Shown here: positions 18,756-27,685 of the stretch, piece by piece | Position numbering within the stretch: position 1 is the stretch's first letter | Layout of the letters: each line of letters begins with the position of its first letter | The notes under the pieces: model-generated | What the model was told of the DNA's origin: nothing | The model's database searches: none | What the model saw: only the letters and a program-made list of their open reading frames with translations | DNA from: G963422445 sp963422445 | GTDB taxonomy: Bacteria; Pseudomonadota; Alphaproteobacteria; Thalassobaculales; Thalassobaculaceae | Direction: 5' to 3' | DNA length: 64,000 bases | NCBI GenBank assembly: GCA_963422445.2 | Contig: OY729512.2 | Coordinates: 868,001-932,000, forward strand | Made by a program: the position numbers and the translations under genes

Positions 18756-19895
18756 ATGTCACAAATCCGGATTCCGGCAACCTTCATGCGTGGCGGTTCC
18801 TCGAAAGGAGTGTTTTTTCATGCCTCCGACCTGCCGGGCAACCGGGACCATCGCGACCGTATTTTCCTGCACGCAATCGGCAGTCCGGATCCCTACGGCC
18901 GGCAGTTGAACGGCATGGGCGGCGGCGTGTCCTCTGTCTCGAAGGCCGTCGTGATCGGCCCACCGAGCCGGGACGATGCCGATGTCGATTACACCTTTGC
19001 CCAGATCGCCGTGGACGAACCGGTCGTCGATTATGCTTCGAACTGCGGCAACCTGTCCTCAGCGGTTGGCCCGTTTTCGATCGACAGCGGCCTGATTGCC
19101 ACGGCTGGCGACAGCGCACAGGTCAACATTCACAATACCAATTCCGGAAAGATCATTCGAGCGACCGTACCGCTGGATGACGGATGGGCTCTTGTTGATG
19201 GAGATTTCGAGATTCCCGGGGTTGCCGGCACTGGCGCCCGAATCCGCCTCGAATTCCTTGACCCTGGCGGAACCACGACCGGAACCTTGCTGCCGACCGG
19301 GAGGACGGTCGACACGATCAGCCTCGATGGAGAAGGCGATTTCGACATCTCGGCCATTGACGCGAGCGTTCCATGCGTTTTCCTGGATGCGGTGCGGTTC
19401 GGACTTGCCGGGAGTGAATCCGTCGACGAGCTTGAGGCGAATTCGGTCTTGATGGCTCTGATCGAACGGCTTCGCCGTCTCGCGGCGGTGCATATGGGCC
19501 TTGCAGCGACACCCGAGGCGGTGTCACGCTCAGCGCCCAAGATTGGTCTGGTGGCACGACCAAAATCCTACAGAACTCTTTCCGGCAAGACTGTCAAGAC
19601 CGACGCCGCCGACCTTTCGGTCCGCATATGGTCGATGGGCCAAGTGCATCGGGTCTTGCCACTGACTGGCGCGATGTGCCTGGCGGTGAGTTGCCGGATA
19701 CCGGGCACAATTCCGAACATGTTGCTGCAGGCCGGCGACGGTGATGTACGCCTTGCCAATCCATCCGGCGTCTTGCCTCTGGACGCACGGGTCGGCATCG
19801 ACAACGGCGACGTTACTGCTCGTCATGTTACGGCCTACCGGACAGCACGCACATTGATGGAGGGTCATGTCCTGGTGTCGGCCGGTCCTCGGTGA
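18756..19895 (+). CDS. PrpF-family isomerase (2-methylaconitate isomerase type)
   Basis: This 379-residue protein begins SQIRIPATFMRGGSSKGVFF, a hallmark of the PrpF/diaminopimelate-epimerase fold. DYASNCGNLSSAVGPFSI provides the conserved Cys-Gly-Asn. The family isomerises 2-methylaconitate in the methylcitrate cycle or tautomerises oxalomesaconate and related acids. GGAGG precedes the ATG. No prpB, prpC or acnD is adjacent, so the substrate is open. The nearby decarboxylase and the truncated isocitrate-lyase/PEP-mutase-type gene suggest a role in small organic acid catabolism. Confidence 0.85.
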   Translation: MSQIRIPATFMRGGSSKGVFFHASDLPGNRDHRDRIFLHAIGSPDPYGRQLNGMGGGVSSVSKAVVIGPPSRDDADVDYTFAQIAVDEPVVDYASNCGNLSSAVGPFSIDSGLIATAGDSAQVNIHNTNSGKIIRATVPLDDGWALVDGDFEIPGVAGTGARIRLEFLDPGGTTTGTLLPTGRTVDTISLDGEGDFDISAIDASVPCVFLDAVRFGLAGSESVDELEANSVLMALIERLRRLAAVHMGLAATPEAVSRSAPKIGLVARPKSYRTLSGKTVKTDAADLSVRIWSMGQVHRVLPLTGAMCLAVSCRIPGTIPNMLLQAGDGDVRLANPSGVLPLDARVGIDNGDVTARHVTAYRTARTLMEGHVLVSAGPR

Positions 19896-20322
19896 GGTTC
19901 TGCCGCCATCCCATTCGTAGCGCGGTGGATTTTGAGGTTCCGGCAGCCGGCTCCACCCAGCACAACGTCTCGGTAGCCGAGCCATAATGACGGATACGCT
20001 ATTGACCATTGCGATCAACCGGCGGTCAAATGCCAGTATGGAAGTATAATGTTTCATTTGAGCCAGGGAACAAACTCGTTCAGACGAATACTGGGGCGAC
20101 ATTTTAGACACACTGTGGCAATTTTGGTACATCGCGCTGTCTCTACATGTATGTGCCCATCCAGCGGCAGTCCCGCAGGTGCCAGCAGGTAGTCGCGTTA
20201 CAATGTGAGCGCCACCGCCTGAGATAGACCGGACATGGGGACGAACGGTCGAACGTCCCATCATATGTGGCTCAATATGTAGTGTCGAAACTGGATCCTG
20301 TTCAATTCATTCCTTGCACCTA
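19896..20322 (+). other. Gene-free stretch between the PrpF-type gene and ISb
   Basis: About 430 bases hold no convincing reading frame. A short interrupted palindrome, GGGACG to CGTCCC with ten bases between, lies near 20237-20258. It has no T-run and may be chance. The right border is the TA where ISb copy 2 is inserted. Confidence 0.4.
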
Positions 20323-21500
20323 GTGTCCTGTACGCAAAGTTCGTATTGTTAAGGGGGTGGTGTCGATTCGGGGGGCATGGTGATGCGACTTTCGGTGGAG
20401 ATCAAGCTGAGCGCGGACGAGCGCAACGAGCTTGAGCGGCTGGCGCGCGGGCGCAAAGTCTGGCGAGGCCTGTCCGATCGGGCGCACATCGTGCTGCTGG
20501 CGGCCGAAGGGCTTACCAATGTGCAGATTGGGAGCGTGCTGGGCGTGACCAGCCAGACCGCCAGGAAGTGGCGCAATCGCTTCGCAGAGCATCGTCTTGA
20601 CGGGCTTGACGACGAGCCGCGCTCCGGCCGTCCCCGGCGCATCGATGACGACGCCGTGGCCGAGGTGGTGCGCAAGACGCTTGAGGAGAAGCCTCGTGAC
20701 GCGACCCAATGGAGCACGCGCTCGATGGCGCAGGCGACGGGGTATGCGCCGTCGACGGTCAATCGCATCTGGCGAGCCTTTTCCCTTCAGCCGCACAGGA
20801 GCGAGACCTTCAAGCTCTCGGCAGACCCCTACTTCGTGGACAAGACGCGCGACATCGTGGGGCTCTACGTGGACCCGCCGCAGCATGCCATGGTCCTCTG
20901 CGTGGACGAGAAATCGCAGGTTCAGGCCCTCGATCGCACCCAGCCGCTGCTGCCGCTGCGCCCGGGGCAGGTCGAGCGGCGCACTCACGATTACAAGCGC
21001 AACGGCACGACCTCGCTCTTCGCAGCCCTTGACGTCGCCACAGGCAAGGTCATCGGACAGTGCTATCGGCGCCACCGCAGCGTGGAGTTCCGCAAGTTCC
21101 TGGATCACGTCGAGGCCAACGTGCCGCCCGACCTCGAGATCCACATCGTCATGGACAACTACTCGACCCACAAGACGAAGACGATCCGCGACGGGTTCGC
21201 CCGGCGACCGCGCTGGCATGTTCACGTCACCCCGACCTCTGCCTCGTGGCTCAACCAAGTCGAGCGCTTCTTCGCCGATCTGACAGAGAAGCAGATCCGG
21301 CGCGGGGTTCACCGATCGACCGTCGAGCTGGAGCAGGCGATCACCGGGTACATCGACACCGTCAACGAGGACCCCAAGCCCTTCCGCTGGCACAAGACAG
21401 CCGATGAAATCCTGGCGTCCATCAAGCGCTTCTGCCTCAGGACCCTCGAAACCGCTGCAGCCGCAACATCATAACGGTACGAACTTTGGAATCAGGACAC
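20323..21500 (+). mobile_element. ISb copy 2
   Basis: This complete 1178-bp copy is bounded by TA on both sides, in opposite orientation to the copies at 1.9 and 23.1 kb. Together with copy 3 it brackets the porin gene as a pair of long inverted repeats. Confidence 0.95.
20377..21474 (+). CDS. ISb transposase, IS630 family
   Basis: The protein is identical, as far as I can see, to that of copy 1: 365 residues, DDE residues in VLCVDEKSQ, IVMDNYSTH and LNQVERFF. It is intact and presumably active. Its product could act on all four ISb copies. Confidence 0.95.
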   Translation: MVMRLSVEIKLSADERNELERLARGRKVWRGLSDRAHIVLLAAEGLTNVQIGSVLGVTSQTARKWRNRFAEHRLDGLDDEPRSGRPRRIDDDAVAEVVRKTLEEKPRDATQWSTRSMAQATGYAPSTVNRIWRAFSLQPHRSETFKLSADPYFVDKTRDIVGLYVDPPQHAMVLCVDEKSQVQALDRTQPLLPLRPGQVERRTHDYKRNGTTSLFAALDVATGKVIGQCYRRHRSVEFRKFLDHVEANVPPDLEIHIVMDNYSTHKTKTIRDGFARRPRWHVHVTPTSASWLNQVERFFADLTEKQIRRGVHRSTVELEQAITGYIDTVNEDPKPFRWHKTADEILASIKRFCLRTLETAAAATS

Positions 21501-21730
21501 TAGCCCCCTCCGATGACCAGTTGAGGCAGAATTCCGAGGCTAGGCTGCTCCAGCCCTGCCCACTAGGGAACCTCTGAAAAACTCCATCCCCCTTGTTTGA
21601 AGCATTTCGAACTTCGAGAAATCACTGAACTATCGTCGGTTCCAGAGCCCGATAAGGGTTTTCAGAGACTCCTGAGGAATAAATCAGATCTTCCTTAGTT
21701 CGAAACAGCATGTCTCTACAGGAGACTGCA
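21501..21730 (+). promoter_or_regulatory. Leader and probable promoter region of the porin gene
   Basis: About 230 bases separate ISb from the porin start. The stretch must hold the promoter because ISb reads toward it but ends at 21500. A good ribosome site, ACAGGAGACTGCA, precedes the ATG at 21731. Near 21567 GGGAACCTCTGAAAAACTCC resembles IS termini of other elements and could be a scar. I cannot point to -35 and -10 boxes with confidence. Confidence 0.45.
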
Positions 21731-22942
21731 ATGAGAAAAATTCTTCTCGGAACGACCGCGATCGTCGCAGCCGGCATGGTTGCCTCGGCCCCGGCGCTCT
21801 CCGCCGAAAAGCTCCAGGTCGGTATCGGCGGATACATGGAACAATGGGTTGGGATGGTCGATAACGATGATGATGCCAGAACTGACGCCAGTGGTTTGAA
21901 CAATTACGTTGATTCTGAAGTCCATTTCAAAGGAAAGACGGCCCTTGATAATGGTCTCACAGTCGGTGTTCAGATTGAACTCGAAGGCAGCACAGGCGGC
22001 GACCAGATCGACGAATCTTATATGACGATCGAAGGTGAATTCGGCAAGATCATTCTTGGTTCGGAAAACTCCGCAATGTACTTGATGCATTACGGCGTTC
22101 GGGATTTCGGGATTGGTCTGAGTTCCGGTGATATGCCAAATTGGCTGCATTGGGATCCTTATCCAGACGAGAAAGCCGAGGAATCCATGGAATTTGTTCG
22201 TATAGAACCCCCCAACAACAAGAAGGGTGGCATTACCAATAAAGGCTATTGGCTTCATCCGCTTGGATCGACCGGCGTTGAGCCGAACGGTACTAACGAC
22301 TCTGAAAAAATTTCCTATTTCACACCTCGTATGGGAGGATTCCAGCTCGGCCTGTCCTATGGGCCTGACACCAAGGAAGACAACAGTGACATCGTAGATC
22401 GTAACGGCGGTTTGTCTGACATGGTCGCGGTTGGCCTCAATTTCCAACAGGCATTTGACGGCGCAGAAATCCGTGTATCAGGCGGGTACGGTACAATCAA
22501 CAATAACAAAAAAGGTGGTGACGATCCTACAGCATACAACGTTGGTGCACGAGTGAATTACGGTGGTTTCGGTATTGAGGCTGCATACGCCAACTTTGAT
22601 GACAGCGAGGTCAAGAACGGCGACGGCGTCTCCTTCGGCATCAATTACAGTTCCGGTCCTTGGGGTATCAGCCTCGCGTGGTTCAACGGCGAAATGGACG
22701 GTGATGTAAAGAAAAACAAGGACACCGGTAAAGTGGAGTCGATAAACGGCCATCGCAGTCACGAAACGGTTCATCTTTCCGGAAAATATGCGCTGGGACC
22801 CGGAATCTCCTTCAAGGGGACGATCGGCACGACGACTGCTGAAACGAATGACACCTCCCTCCGCGTTATCGATAAGAAAGCCAGCACGCTCAAAGAAGCC
22901 GATGCAACTTACTTTGTAGTTGGCGTGACGGCCAGCTTCTGA
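21731..22942 (+). CDS. Outer-membrane porin
   Basis: This 403-residue precursor of a general porin forms a trimeric beta-barrel channel in the outer membrane. A signal peptide (MRKILLGTTAIVAAGMVASA with cleavage near ALSA-EK) is followed by alternating strands such as LQVGIGGYMEQW, GLTVGVQIELEGS, GIEAAYANFD and GPWGISLAWFNGEMDG, ending in an aromatic C-terminus (TYFVVGVTASF), the sorting signal for barrel assembly. The start at 21731 is fixed by signal peptide and ribosome site. A terminator follows directly. The codons look slightly AT-richer than the neighbours. Confidence 0.9.
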   Translation: MRKILLGTTAIVAAGMVASAPALSAEKLQVGIGGYMEQWVGMVDNDDDARTDASGLNNYVDSEVHFKGKTALDNGLTVGVQIELEGSTGGDQIDESYMTIEGEFGKIILGSENSAMYLMHYGVRDFGIGLSSGDMPNWLHWDPYPDEKAEESMEFVRIEPPNNKKGGITNKGYWLHPLGSTGVEPNGTNDSEKISYFTPRMGGFQLGLSYGPDTKEDNSDIVDRNGGLSDMVAVGLNFQQAFDGAEIRVSGGYGTINNNKKGGDDPTAYNVGARVNYGGFGIEAAYANFDDSEVKNGDGVSFGINYSSGPWGISLAWFNGEMDGDVKKNKDTGKVESINGHRSHETVHLSGKYALGPGISFKGTIGTTTAETNDTSLRVIDKKASTLKEADATYFVVGVTASF

Positions 22943-22968
22943 GTATTGCGTCCAAACAAACCGTTACG

Positions 22969-22997
22969 AAAGGCCGCCTTCGGGCGGCCTTTCTTGC
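22969..22997 (+). terminator. Rho-independent terminator of the porin gene
   Basis: A perfect ten-base-pair stem, AAAGGCCGCC with GGCGGCCTTT around a TTCG loop, is followed by CTTGCTTA. It starts 26 bases after the porin stop codon and fits a single-gene transcript. Confidence 0.9.
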
Positions 22998-23062
22998 TTA
23001 TGGCAATTTTCTAAATTCGAATGATCGTATTGGAAGAGCCAACAAATTAAGGTATCAATCTA

Positions 23063-24240
23063 GTGTCCTGATTCCAAAGTTCGTACCGTTATGATGTTGC
23101 GGCTGCAGCGGTTTCGAGGGTCCTGAGGCAGAAGCGCTTGATGGACGCCAGGATTTCATCGGCTGTCTTGTGCCAGCGGAAGGGCTTGGGGTCCTCGTTG
23201 ACGGTGTCGATGTACCCGGTGATCGCCTGCTCCAGCTCGACGGTCGATCGGTGAACCCCGCGCCGGATCTGCTTCTCTGTCAGATCGGCGAAGAAGCGCT
23301 CGACTTGGTTGAGCCACGAGGCAGAGGTCGGGGTGACGTGAACATGCCAGCGCGGTCGCCGGGCGAACCCGTCGCGGATCGTCTTCGTCTTGTGGGTCGA
23401 GTAGTTGTCCATGACGATGTGGATCTCGAGGTCGGGCGGCACGTTGGCCTCGACGTGATCCAGGAACTTGCGGAACTCCACGCTGCGGTGGCGCCGATAG
23501 CACTGTCCGATGACCTTGCCTGTGGCGACGTCAAGGGCTGCGAAGAGCGAGGTCGTGCCGTTGCGCTTGTAATCGTGAGTGCGCCGCTCGACCTGCCCCG
23601 GGCGCAGCGGCAGCAGCGGCTGGGTGCGATCGAGGGCCTGAACCTGCGATTTCTCGTCCACGCAGAGGACCATGGCATGCTGCGGCGGGTCCACGTAGAG
23701 CCCCACGATGTCGCGCGTCTTGTCCACGAAGTAGGGGTCTGCCGAGAGCTTGAAGGTCTCGCTCCTGTGCGGCTGAAGGGAAAAGGCTCGCCAGATGCGA
23801 TTGACCGTCGACGGCGCATACCCCGTCGCCTGCGCCATCGAGCGCGTGCTCCATTGGGTCGCGTCACGAGGCTTCTCCTCAAGCGTCTTGCGCACCACCT
23901 CGGCCACGGCGTCGTCATCGATGCGCCGGGGACGGCCGGAGCGCGGCTCGTCGTCAAGCCCGTCAAGACGATGCTCTGCGAAGCGATTGCGCCACTTCCT
24001 GGCGGTCTGGCTGGTCACGCCCAGCACGCTCCCAATCTGCACATTGGTAAGCCCTTCGGCCGCCAGCAGCACGATGTGCGCCCGATCGGACAGGCCTCGC
24101 CAGACTTTGCGCCCGCGCGCCAGCCGCTCAAGCTCGTTGCGCTCGTCCGCGCTCAGCTTGATCTCCACCGAAAGTCGCATCACCATGCCCCCCGAATCGA
24201 CACCACCCCCTTAACAATACGAACTTTGCGTACAGGACAC
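23063..24240 (-). mobile_element. ISb copy 3
   Basis: This complete 1178-bp copy lies between TA dinucleotides. Its right end touches the ISa copy 3 terminus at the shared TA (24241-24242), the same ISb-next-to-ISa-end arrangement seen at 1909-1910. Confidence 0.95.
23089..24186 (-). CDS. ISb transposase, IS630 family
   Basis: A full-length 365-residue transposase with the same sequence as copies 1 and 2, including all catalytic motifs. It is read away from the porin gene. Confidence 0.95.
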   Translation of the reverse strand: MVMRLSVEIKLSADERNELERLARGRKVWRGLSDRAHIVLLAAEGLTNVQIGSVLGVTSQTARKWRNRFAEHRLDGLDDEPRSGRPRRIDDDAVAEVVRKTLEEKPRDATQWSTRSMAQATGYAPSTVNRIWRAFSLQPHRSETFKLSADPYFVDKTRDIVGLYVDPPQHAMVLCVDEKSQVQALDRTQPLLPLRPGQVERRTHDYKRNGTTSLFAALDVATGKVIGQCYRRHRSVEFRKFLDHVEANVPPDLEIHIVMDNYSTHKTKTIRDGFARRPRWHVHVTPTSASWLNQVERFFADLTEKQIRRGVHRSTVELEQAITGYIDTVNEDPKPFRWHKTADEILASIKRFCLRTLETAAAATS

Positions 24241-24354
24241 TAGAGCTTCTTGCAAAATTGCCGGCCCGACCGGTTTTTTGCCTTCTCGAGGCTGATTTTG
24301 TTGTCGAGGGCCTGGATTTCGGGGCCACCTCGTGGTCTGTTGTGTTTCTACAAT

Positions 24355-25399
24355 ACCGCTTATGCACATGGTTCCGGTCGCGAGAGTTTGCCACCAGATG
24401 TTGAGGTTAAGGCGGGGGAGCGGGTAGAATGCTCCCGATACATTCCTGCCGACGGAGCCACCACATGAAACAGGTCCCCGACAGCCTCCTCGCCTTCCAG
24501 TACATGGTCCCGGACGATGACGCTTGCGCCGCCTGGCTGATCGAAATGCGCTGGCCGGACGGCTTTGTCTGTCCCAGGTGCGGCCATGAAAAGGGATGGG
24601 CGCTGCGCAGAAAAGCACACACCTTCGCGTGCACCGGCTGCCGCCGGCAGACCTCGGTGACGGCCGGGACGATCCTGCACGCCAGCAAGCTGCCGCTCAC
24701 CGTCTGGTTCTGGGCCGCCGACCTGATGGCGACCCACTCCAACGGCATCTCTGCCCTGCAGCTCCGGAAACAGCTCGCTATCGGCTCTTATCGCAGCGCC
24801 TGGCTGCTCGCCCACAAGCTGCGCGCCAGCATGGTCGAGCCCGAGCGCAACCCGTTGTCGGGCCTGGTGGACATCGACGAGGCTAGCCGTCCATTCCGGA
24901 TCAAAGACGATCCTCCCACCGGAGGGCAAGGACGCAGCCACGACGGCAAGATGCTCATCGTCGGCGCCATCGAACTCGGGGACGGAAACATCCCGGGCCG
25001 CCTGCGGCTGGCCGAAATCTCCTCCTACGGCGCCGCCGACCTCGGACACTTCGTCGAAACAGCCGTCGATCCCGACGCCATCGCGAAAACCGACGGCTGG
25101 TCCGGCGACGCTGCGGTCCCCGCCAATCGCCACAATGTCCATGTCGTCGGGAAGACCGCCGCTCACCTCGTCCTGCCGTGGATCCACCAAGTCTTCCCCA
25201 ACCTCAAAGGATGGGCGCGAGGCGTCTACCACGGACTGCGCCGCAAGCATCTGCAGGCCTATCTTGATGAATTCGTCTTTCGCTTCAACCGCCGCAAAAC
25301 CCGCCACGATGCTTTCCGCTCGCTCTTCCGCCTCGCCACCAATGCACAACCCCTTACCTACAGCATGTTGATCGAACCGGAACCATCTGCATAAGCGGT
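24355..25399 (+). mobile_element. ISh (IS1595-type, 1045 bp)
   Basis: Inverted repeats ACCGCTTATGCACATGG and the complement ACCGCTTATGCAGATGG enclose one gene. The 8-bp target duplication TCTACAAT is visible on both sides, and ISa copy 1 shows the empty target. Two short non-coding relatives with the same ends lie at 37.7 and 39.3 kb. Confidence 0.93.
24465..25394 (+). CDS. ISh transposase (ISXO2 type)
   Basis: This transposase of 309 residues starts MKQVPDSLLAFQYMVPDDD. An N-terminal zinc-ribbon (CPRCGH and CTGCRR, about residues 38-65) is followed by the DDE-like core: Asp in GLVDIDEASRPF, Asp in AIAKTDGWSGDA and the basic C-terminal motif (HVVGKTAAHLV, then YLDEFVFRFNRRK). Usual ISXO2 proteins have E-T-Y-I-G-G after the first Asp, here E-A-S-R-P-F. 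The frame is intact. Its product could mobilise the two MITEs that share its ends. Confidence 0.88.
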   Translation: MKQVPDSLLAFQYMVPDDDACAAWLIEMRWPDGFVCPRCGHEKGWALRRKAHTFACTGCRRQTSVTAGTILHASKLPLTVWFWAADLMATHSNGISALQLRKQLAIGSYRSAWLLAHKLRASMVEPERNPLSGLVDIDEASRPFRIKDDPPTGGQGRSHDGKMLIVGAIELGDGNIPGRLRLAEISSYGAADLGHFVETAVDPDAIAKTDGWSGDAAVPANRHNVHVVGKTAAHLVLPWIHQVFPNLKGWARGVYHGLRRKHLQAYLDEFVFRFNRRKTRHDAFRSLFRLATNAQPLTYSMLIEPEPSA

Positions 25400-25502
25400 T
25401 CTACAATAACAAGATACCGAGGAGGTGACCCTGATGATCCTTGGCTCGACCCTATCCGATCTCTGGCACCGATTTCAAGGGGACCTTTTCCCTGGTAGTG
25501 GG

Positions 25503-26393
25503 TCAGTTTGAAATCGCTTTCTTGTAGGGGCCGCGCGGGCCGGGTTTCGGGGCCGCTTCTTCCACCAGCCGCAGAATGTCCTCTACATCCCAAAGCCGGT
25601 CCGTCACTCCAGCGGCCATCGCGGGCGTGACGGACCGGCTGCCATGGATGCGGCAGAAGTTGTAGTGCATGAAGTGCAGCGCGACGCTGCAGGTGTGGTT
25701 CTCGATCTTCTTCGAGAACGCATTGGTCAGCCTGGTGAAGCGGCGGGTCGCCATCCGTATCGTCAGGTTGTTCCGCTCGACATAGGAAGTGCTGACGGCG
25801 GCCGGGTCCGGGTTGCCCTCGATCTTCCGCTTGATGATGCCGGTGCATTCCGCCGGCGAGTAGCGCCGCGAGGCGCTCTTGCCGGCGTCCGGCTGGCCGT
25901 AGAGCTTTACCAGCATGGCATAGTCCACATCGCCCCCGAACGCGCCTTCTACAGCCTCCAGGTAGGCTTTGAGGCCGTCCGTGGTGAGCTGGACCCGGCA
26001 GGCCAGCCGTGCCCGGAGATCGTCCATAAGCTCGATAGCCGTCTCGCTGGAGCGGTCCCCGACGCGCCATGACGGACCGAGCTTCGTATCGGCGCAGATC
26101 GCGGTCCAGGTCCACACATCGCCGGCTTCGGGCGGCGCAGCCTTGGCGCGAGGGACATTCGTCTCCTTCGCGTAGATGAACGACCAGATTTCATCGACTT
26201 GGATGCGCCTGCAGGGAAGGTCGCGGAGCACCTTGTCCTGATACGCCTCGCAAGCCTTGCCAGCGTCGATCCGCAGCTTGGCGACAGTGTTCTTCGACAC
26301 ATCCGCGATCCGCGTGGTTGAGCGGATGCTGTTGCCCTCGACCAAGAACCGGAGAATCAGCGTGCGCTTCTTGGTATCCAGCCTGTTCATGGC
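25503..26393 (-). CDS. ISi transposase, IS1 family
   Basis: The protein of about 296 residues starts MNRLDTKKRTLILRFLVEG, typical for IS1-type transposases of alphaproteobacteria. A helix-turn-helix (STTRIADVSKNTVAKLRIDA) is followed by the core: Asp in CRRIQVDEIWSFIYAKE, Asp in VQLTTDGLKAYLEAVEG and Glu in STSYVERNNLTIR. The end is KPGPRGPYKKAISN. The frame is intact. An ATG eight codons earlier (26417) is possible but less like the family. Confidence 0.9.
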   Translation of the reverse strand, partial: AMNRLDTKKRTLILRFLVEGNSIRSTTRIADVSKNTVAKLRIDAGKACEAYQDKVLRDLPCRRIQVDEIWSFIYAKETNVPRAKAAPPEAGDVWTWTAICADTKLGPSWRVGDRSSETAIELMDDLRARLACRVQLTTDGLKAYLEAVEGAFGGDVDYAMLVKLYGQPDAGKSASRRYSPAECTGIIKRKIEGNPDPAAVSTSYVERNNLTIRMATRRFTRLTNAFSKKIENHTCSVALHFMHYNFCRIHGSRSVTPAMAAGVTDRLWDVEDILRLVEEAAPKPGPRGPYKKAISN

Positions 26394-26438
26394 GCGACTG
26401 TAGGGCCTGCCGGCCATTAGTCAAGCACAAAAGTCAGG

Positions 26439-26833
26439 TTATTTTAGGGATTGCGGGTAATAAGTGGCGTCATACTGCGGATGCTCAGCAAGCTGCCAAT
26501 CCTTGTTCGCATTGAGAATAACGACGCCTTCAGACGAGAGATTTGAGGCGACAAGGAACTGCGCGGGAGCGTCACCCCATGTGCGGTCGCAATCCATGCC
26601 GTAATCTCTTCCGCCGAGCCACCGCCAGGGTGCTCCCGCAAAGCCTCGACGACGCGATCCTTGATTGTGGCTCGACCCGATGGGCGCCTGCTTCCGTTTC
26701 CCGAGTTCTGCTCAGCCGTCGCATTGATCGCCTCCAGAGCCGCCTTTAGCTCCTGCGATTCGAGCCGAAGAGCGGCCTGTTCCGCCTTGATCTCAGCCTG
26801 TCGCTCAGTGATGAAGTCCCGAAGCGTCGTCAT
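26439..26833 (-). pseudogene. Winged-helix-like passenger gene of ISi, frameshifted
   Basis: From MTTLRDFITERQAEIKAEQA the protein has a coiled-coil N-terminus (about 50 residues) and a helix-turn-helix segment (TIKDRVVEALREHPGGGSAEE). After SLSPQISRL the sequence should pass into a wing such as SSEGVVILNANKDWQLAEHP, but that lies in another frame and runs to a stop at 26439-26441. A small deletion after RL explains this. Related proteins are often found beside IS1-type transposases in Rhizobiales (recalled). Its role in the element is unknown. Confidence 0.65.
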
Positions 26834-26929
26834 GGCCTCGCCCGTCAGATTGTGACTTGCGAGGCATATAGCGCGTCCTGATTTCATTGACAGGACTTGG
26901 ACGCGCGTCTTTGTCGAAAAGAATCTGAC

Positions 26930-27145
26930 TTAAGACTCTCCCCATCTTGCGGCTGCCGCTTTCCTGGCAATGGCGCGTCGTCGCTCCAATGTCAGGGAAG
27001 CCGCTCGCGCAGGACCGCCCTTCAAACCGCCCTTGCGCTGCCCCGGAGCTTTGCTGGGTATGGCGTCCTCAACCTCGCCGGTCGCCAAGTCCACGATGCG
27101 CTTGGCGCGTTGGTTCGTGTCGCGGGGTCTCTTCGGCCGATCCAT
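26930..27145 (-). CDS. Small basic hypothetical protein carried by ISi
   Basis: This 71-residue protein begins MDRPKRPRDTNQRAKRIVDL and has a basic, Gly- and Ala-rich end (GQRKGGLKGGPARAAS, then RRAIARKAAAARWG) that could bind nucleic acid. Proteins of this kind are common as lone small genes in alphaproteobacteria and are annotated as hypothetical. The ATG at 27145 matches that family start. It is intact while both neighbouring passenger genes are broken. Function is unknown. Confidence 0.65.
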   Translation of the reverse strand: MDRPKRPRDTNQRAKRIVDLATGEVEDAIPSKAPGQRKGGLKGGPARAASLTLERRRAIARKAAAARWGES

Positions 27146-27237
27146 GCTTTCAATATGACAGACCCTCCGCTGAATGTCTAGGTCTGGCTTCAGGCCACCG
27201 GCGCTCAAAGACGATGAGCGCCGGGGGTGTGCCCTGT

Positions 27238-27535
27238 TTACATGCAGGCGCCATAGATACCGGAACCGGTGACGCACACGCCTCCGGGACCGCATTGCGT
27301 ATCGAACATGCAGGTGTTACCCTGCTTGCCGGTAATGTCGAGCGGGTTCCGCGCTGGCCTGCGGTCGTTAGCTGTTGCCGGGGAACATGCCACCGACGCA
27401 ATAGCCGTAAAGCGAACCCGAAGGTTTGACGCATTTCGATCCGGGCTTGCAGTCGGTGCTGAACATGCACGCTTAGGATGGGGCGGCGGTTGCCACGAGG
27501 GCAAGAAAGACCAAGACCCCGAAGAAGGCTCTCAT
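27238..27535 (-). pseudogene. Small secreted Cys-rich protein gene, disrupted
   Basis: A signal peptide (MRAFFGVLVFLALVATAAPS) is followed at once by TAA where CAA (Gln) is expected, then by ACMFSTDCKPGSKCVKPSG and SLYGYCVGGMFPGNS. A second frame break leads into NPLDITGKQGNTCMFDTQCG and GSGIYGACM. The repeated C-M-F-x-T-x-C-x-P-G unit shows an internal duplication with about eight Cys in all. The gene is dead by a nonsense change and a frameshift. The function of the family is unknown to me. Confidence 0.65.
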
Positions 27536-27556
27536 GTCTGCCCCCACAGGTTCAGG

Positions 27557-27685
27557 CCGTCCCGACGGGCGTCGGGACGGTCGCCAAACAATCGCCATAG
27601 CGTGGGACTCCCGCGTGTCCCCGCAATGCGGTCTTGTCTTGCGCGGGCGGCCCGACATGGGCCGTCGCTATGGCGTGTTTGGCGA
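27557..27685 (+). repeat. Nested inverted repeats near the right end of ISi
   Basis: A perfect hairpin, CCGTCCCGAC-GGGC-GTCGGGACGG, occupies 27557-27580. Beside it an imperfect 20-bp inverted repeat pairs CGCCAAACAATCGCCATAGCG (from 27583, shown in part by its first 20 bases elsewhere) with CGCTATGGCGTGTTTGGCG (27666-27684) across about 60 bases. The stretch is non-coding and could fold as one structured RNA or serve as a protein-binding site. Confidence 0.6.

Noticed and set aside
21567..21590. GGGAACCTCTGAAAAACTCC upstream of the porin as an IS end
   Set aside because: It resembles termini of other IS families but has no partner end or transposase sequence nearby.
20323..24240. ISb-porin-ISb as a classic composite transposon
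   Set aside because: IS630-type elements are not known to move composites as a rule, and there is no duplication shared by the outer ends. An inversion or amplification substrate is the safer reading.
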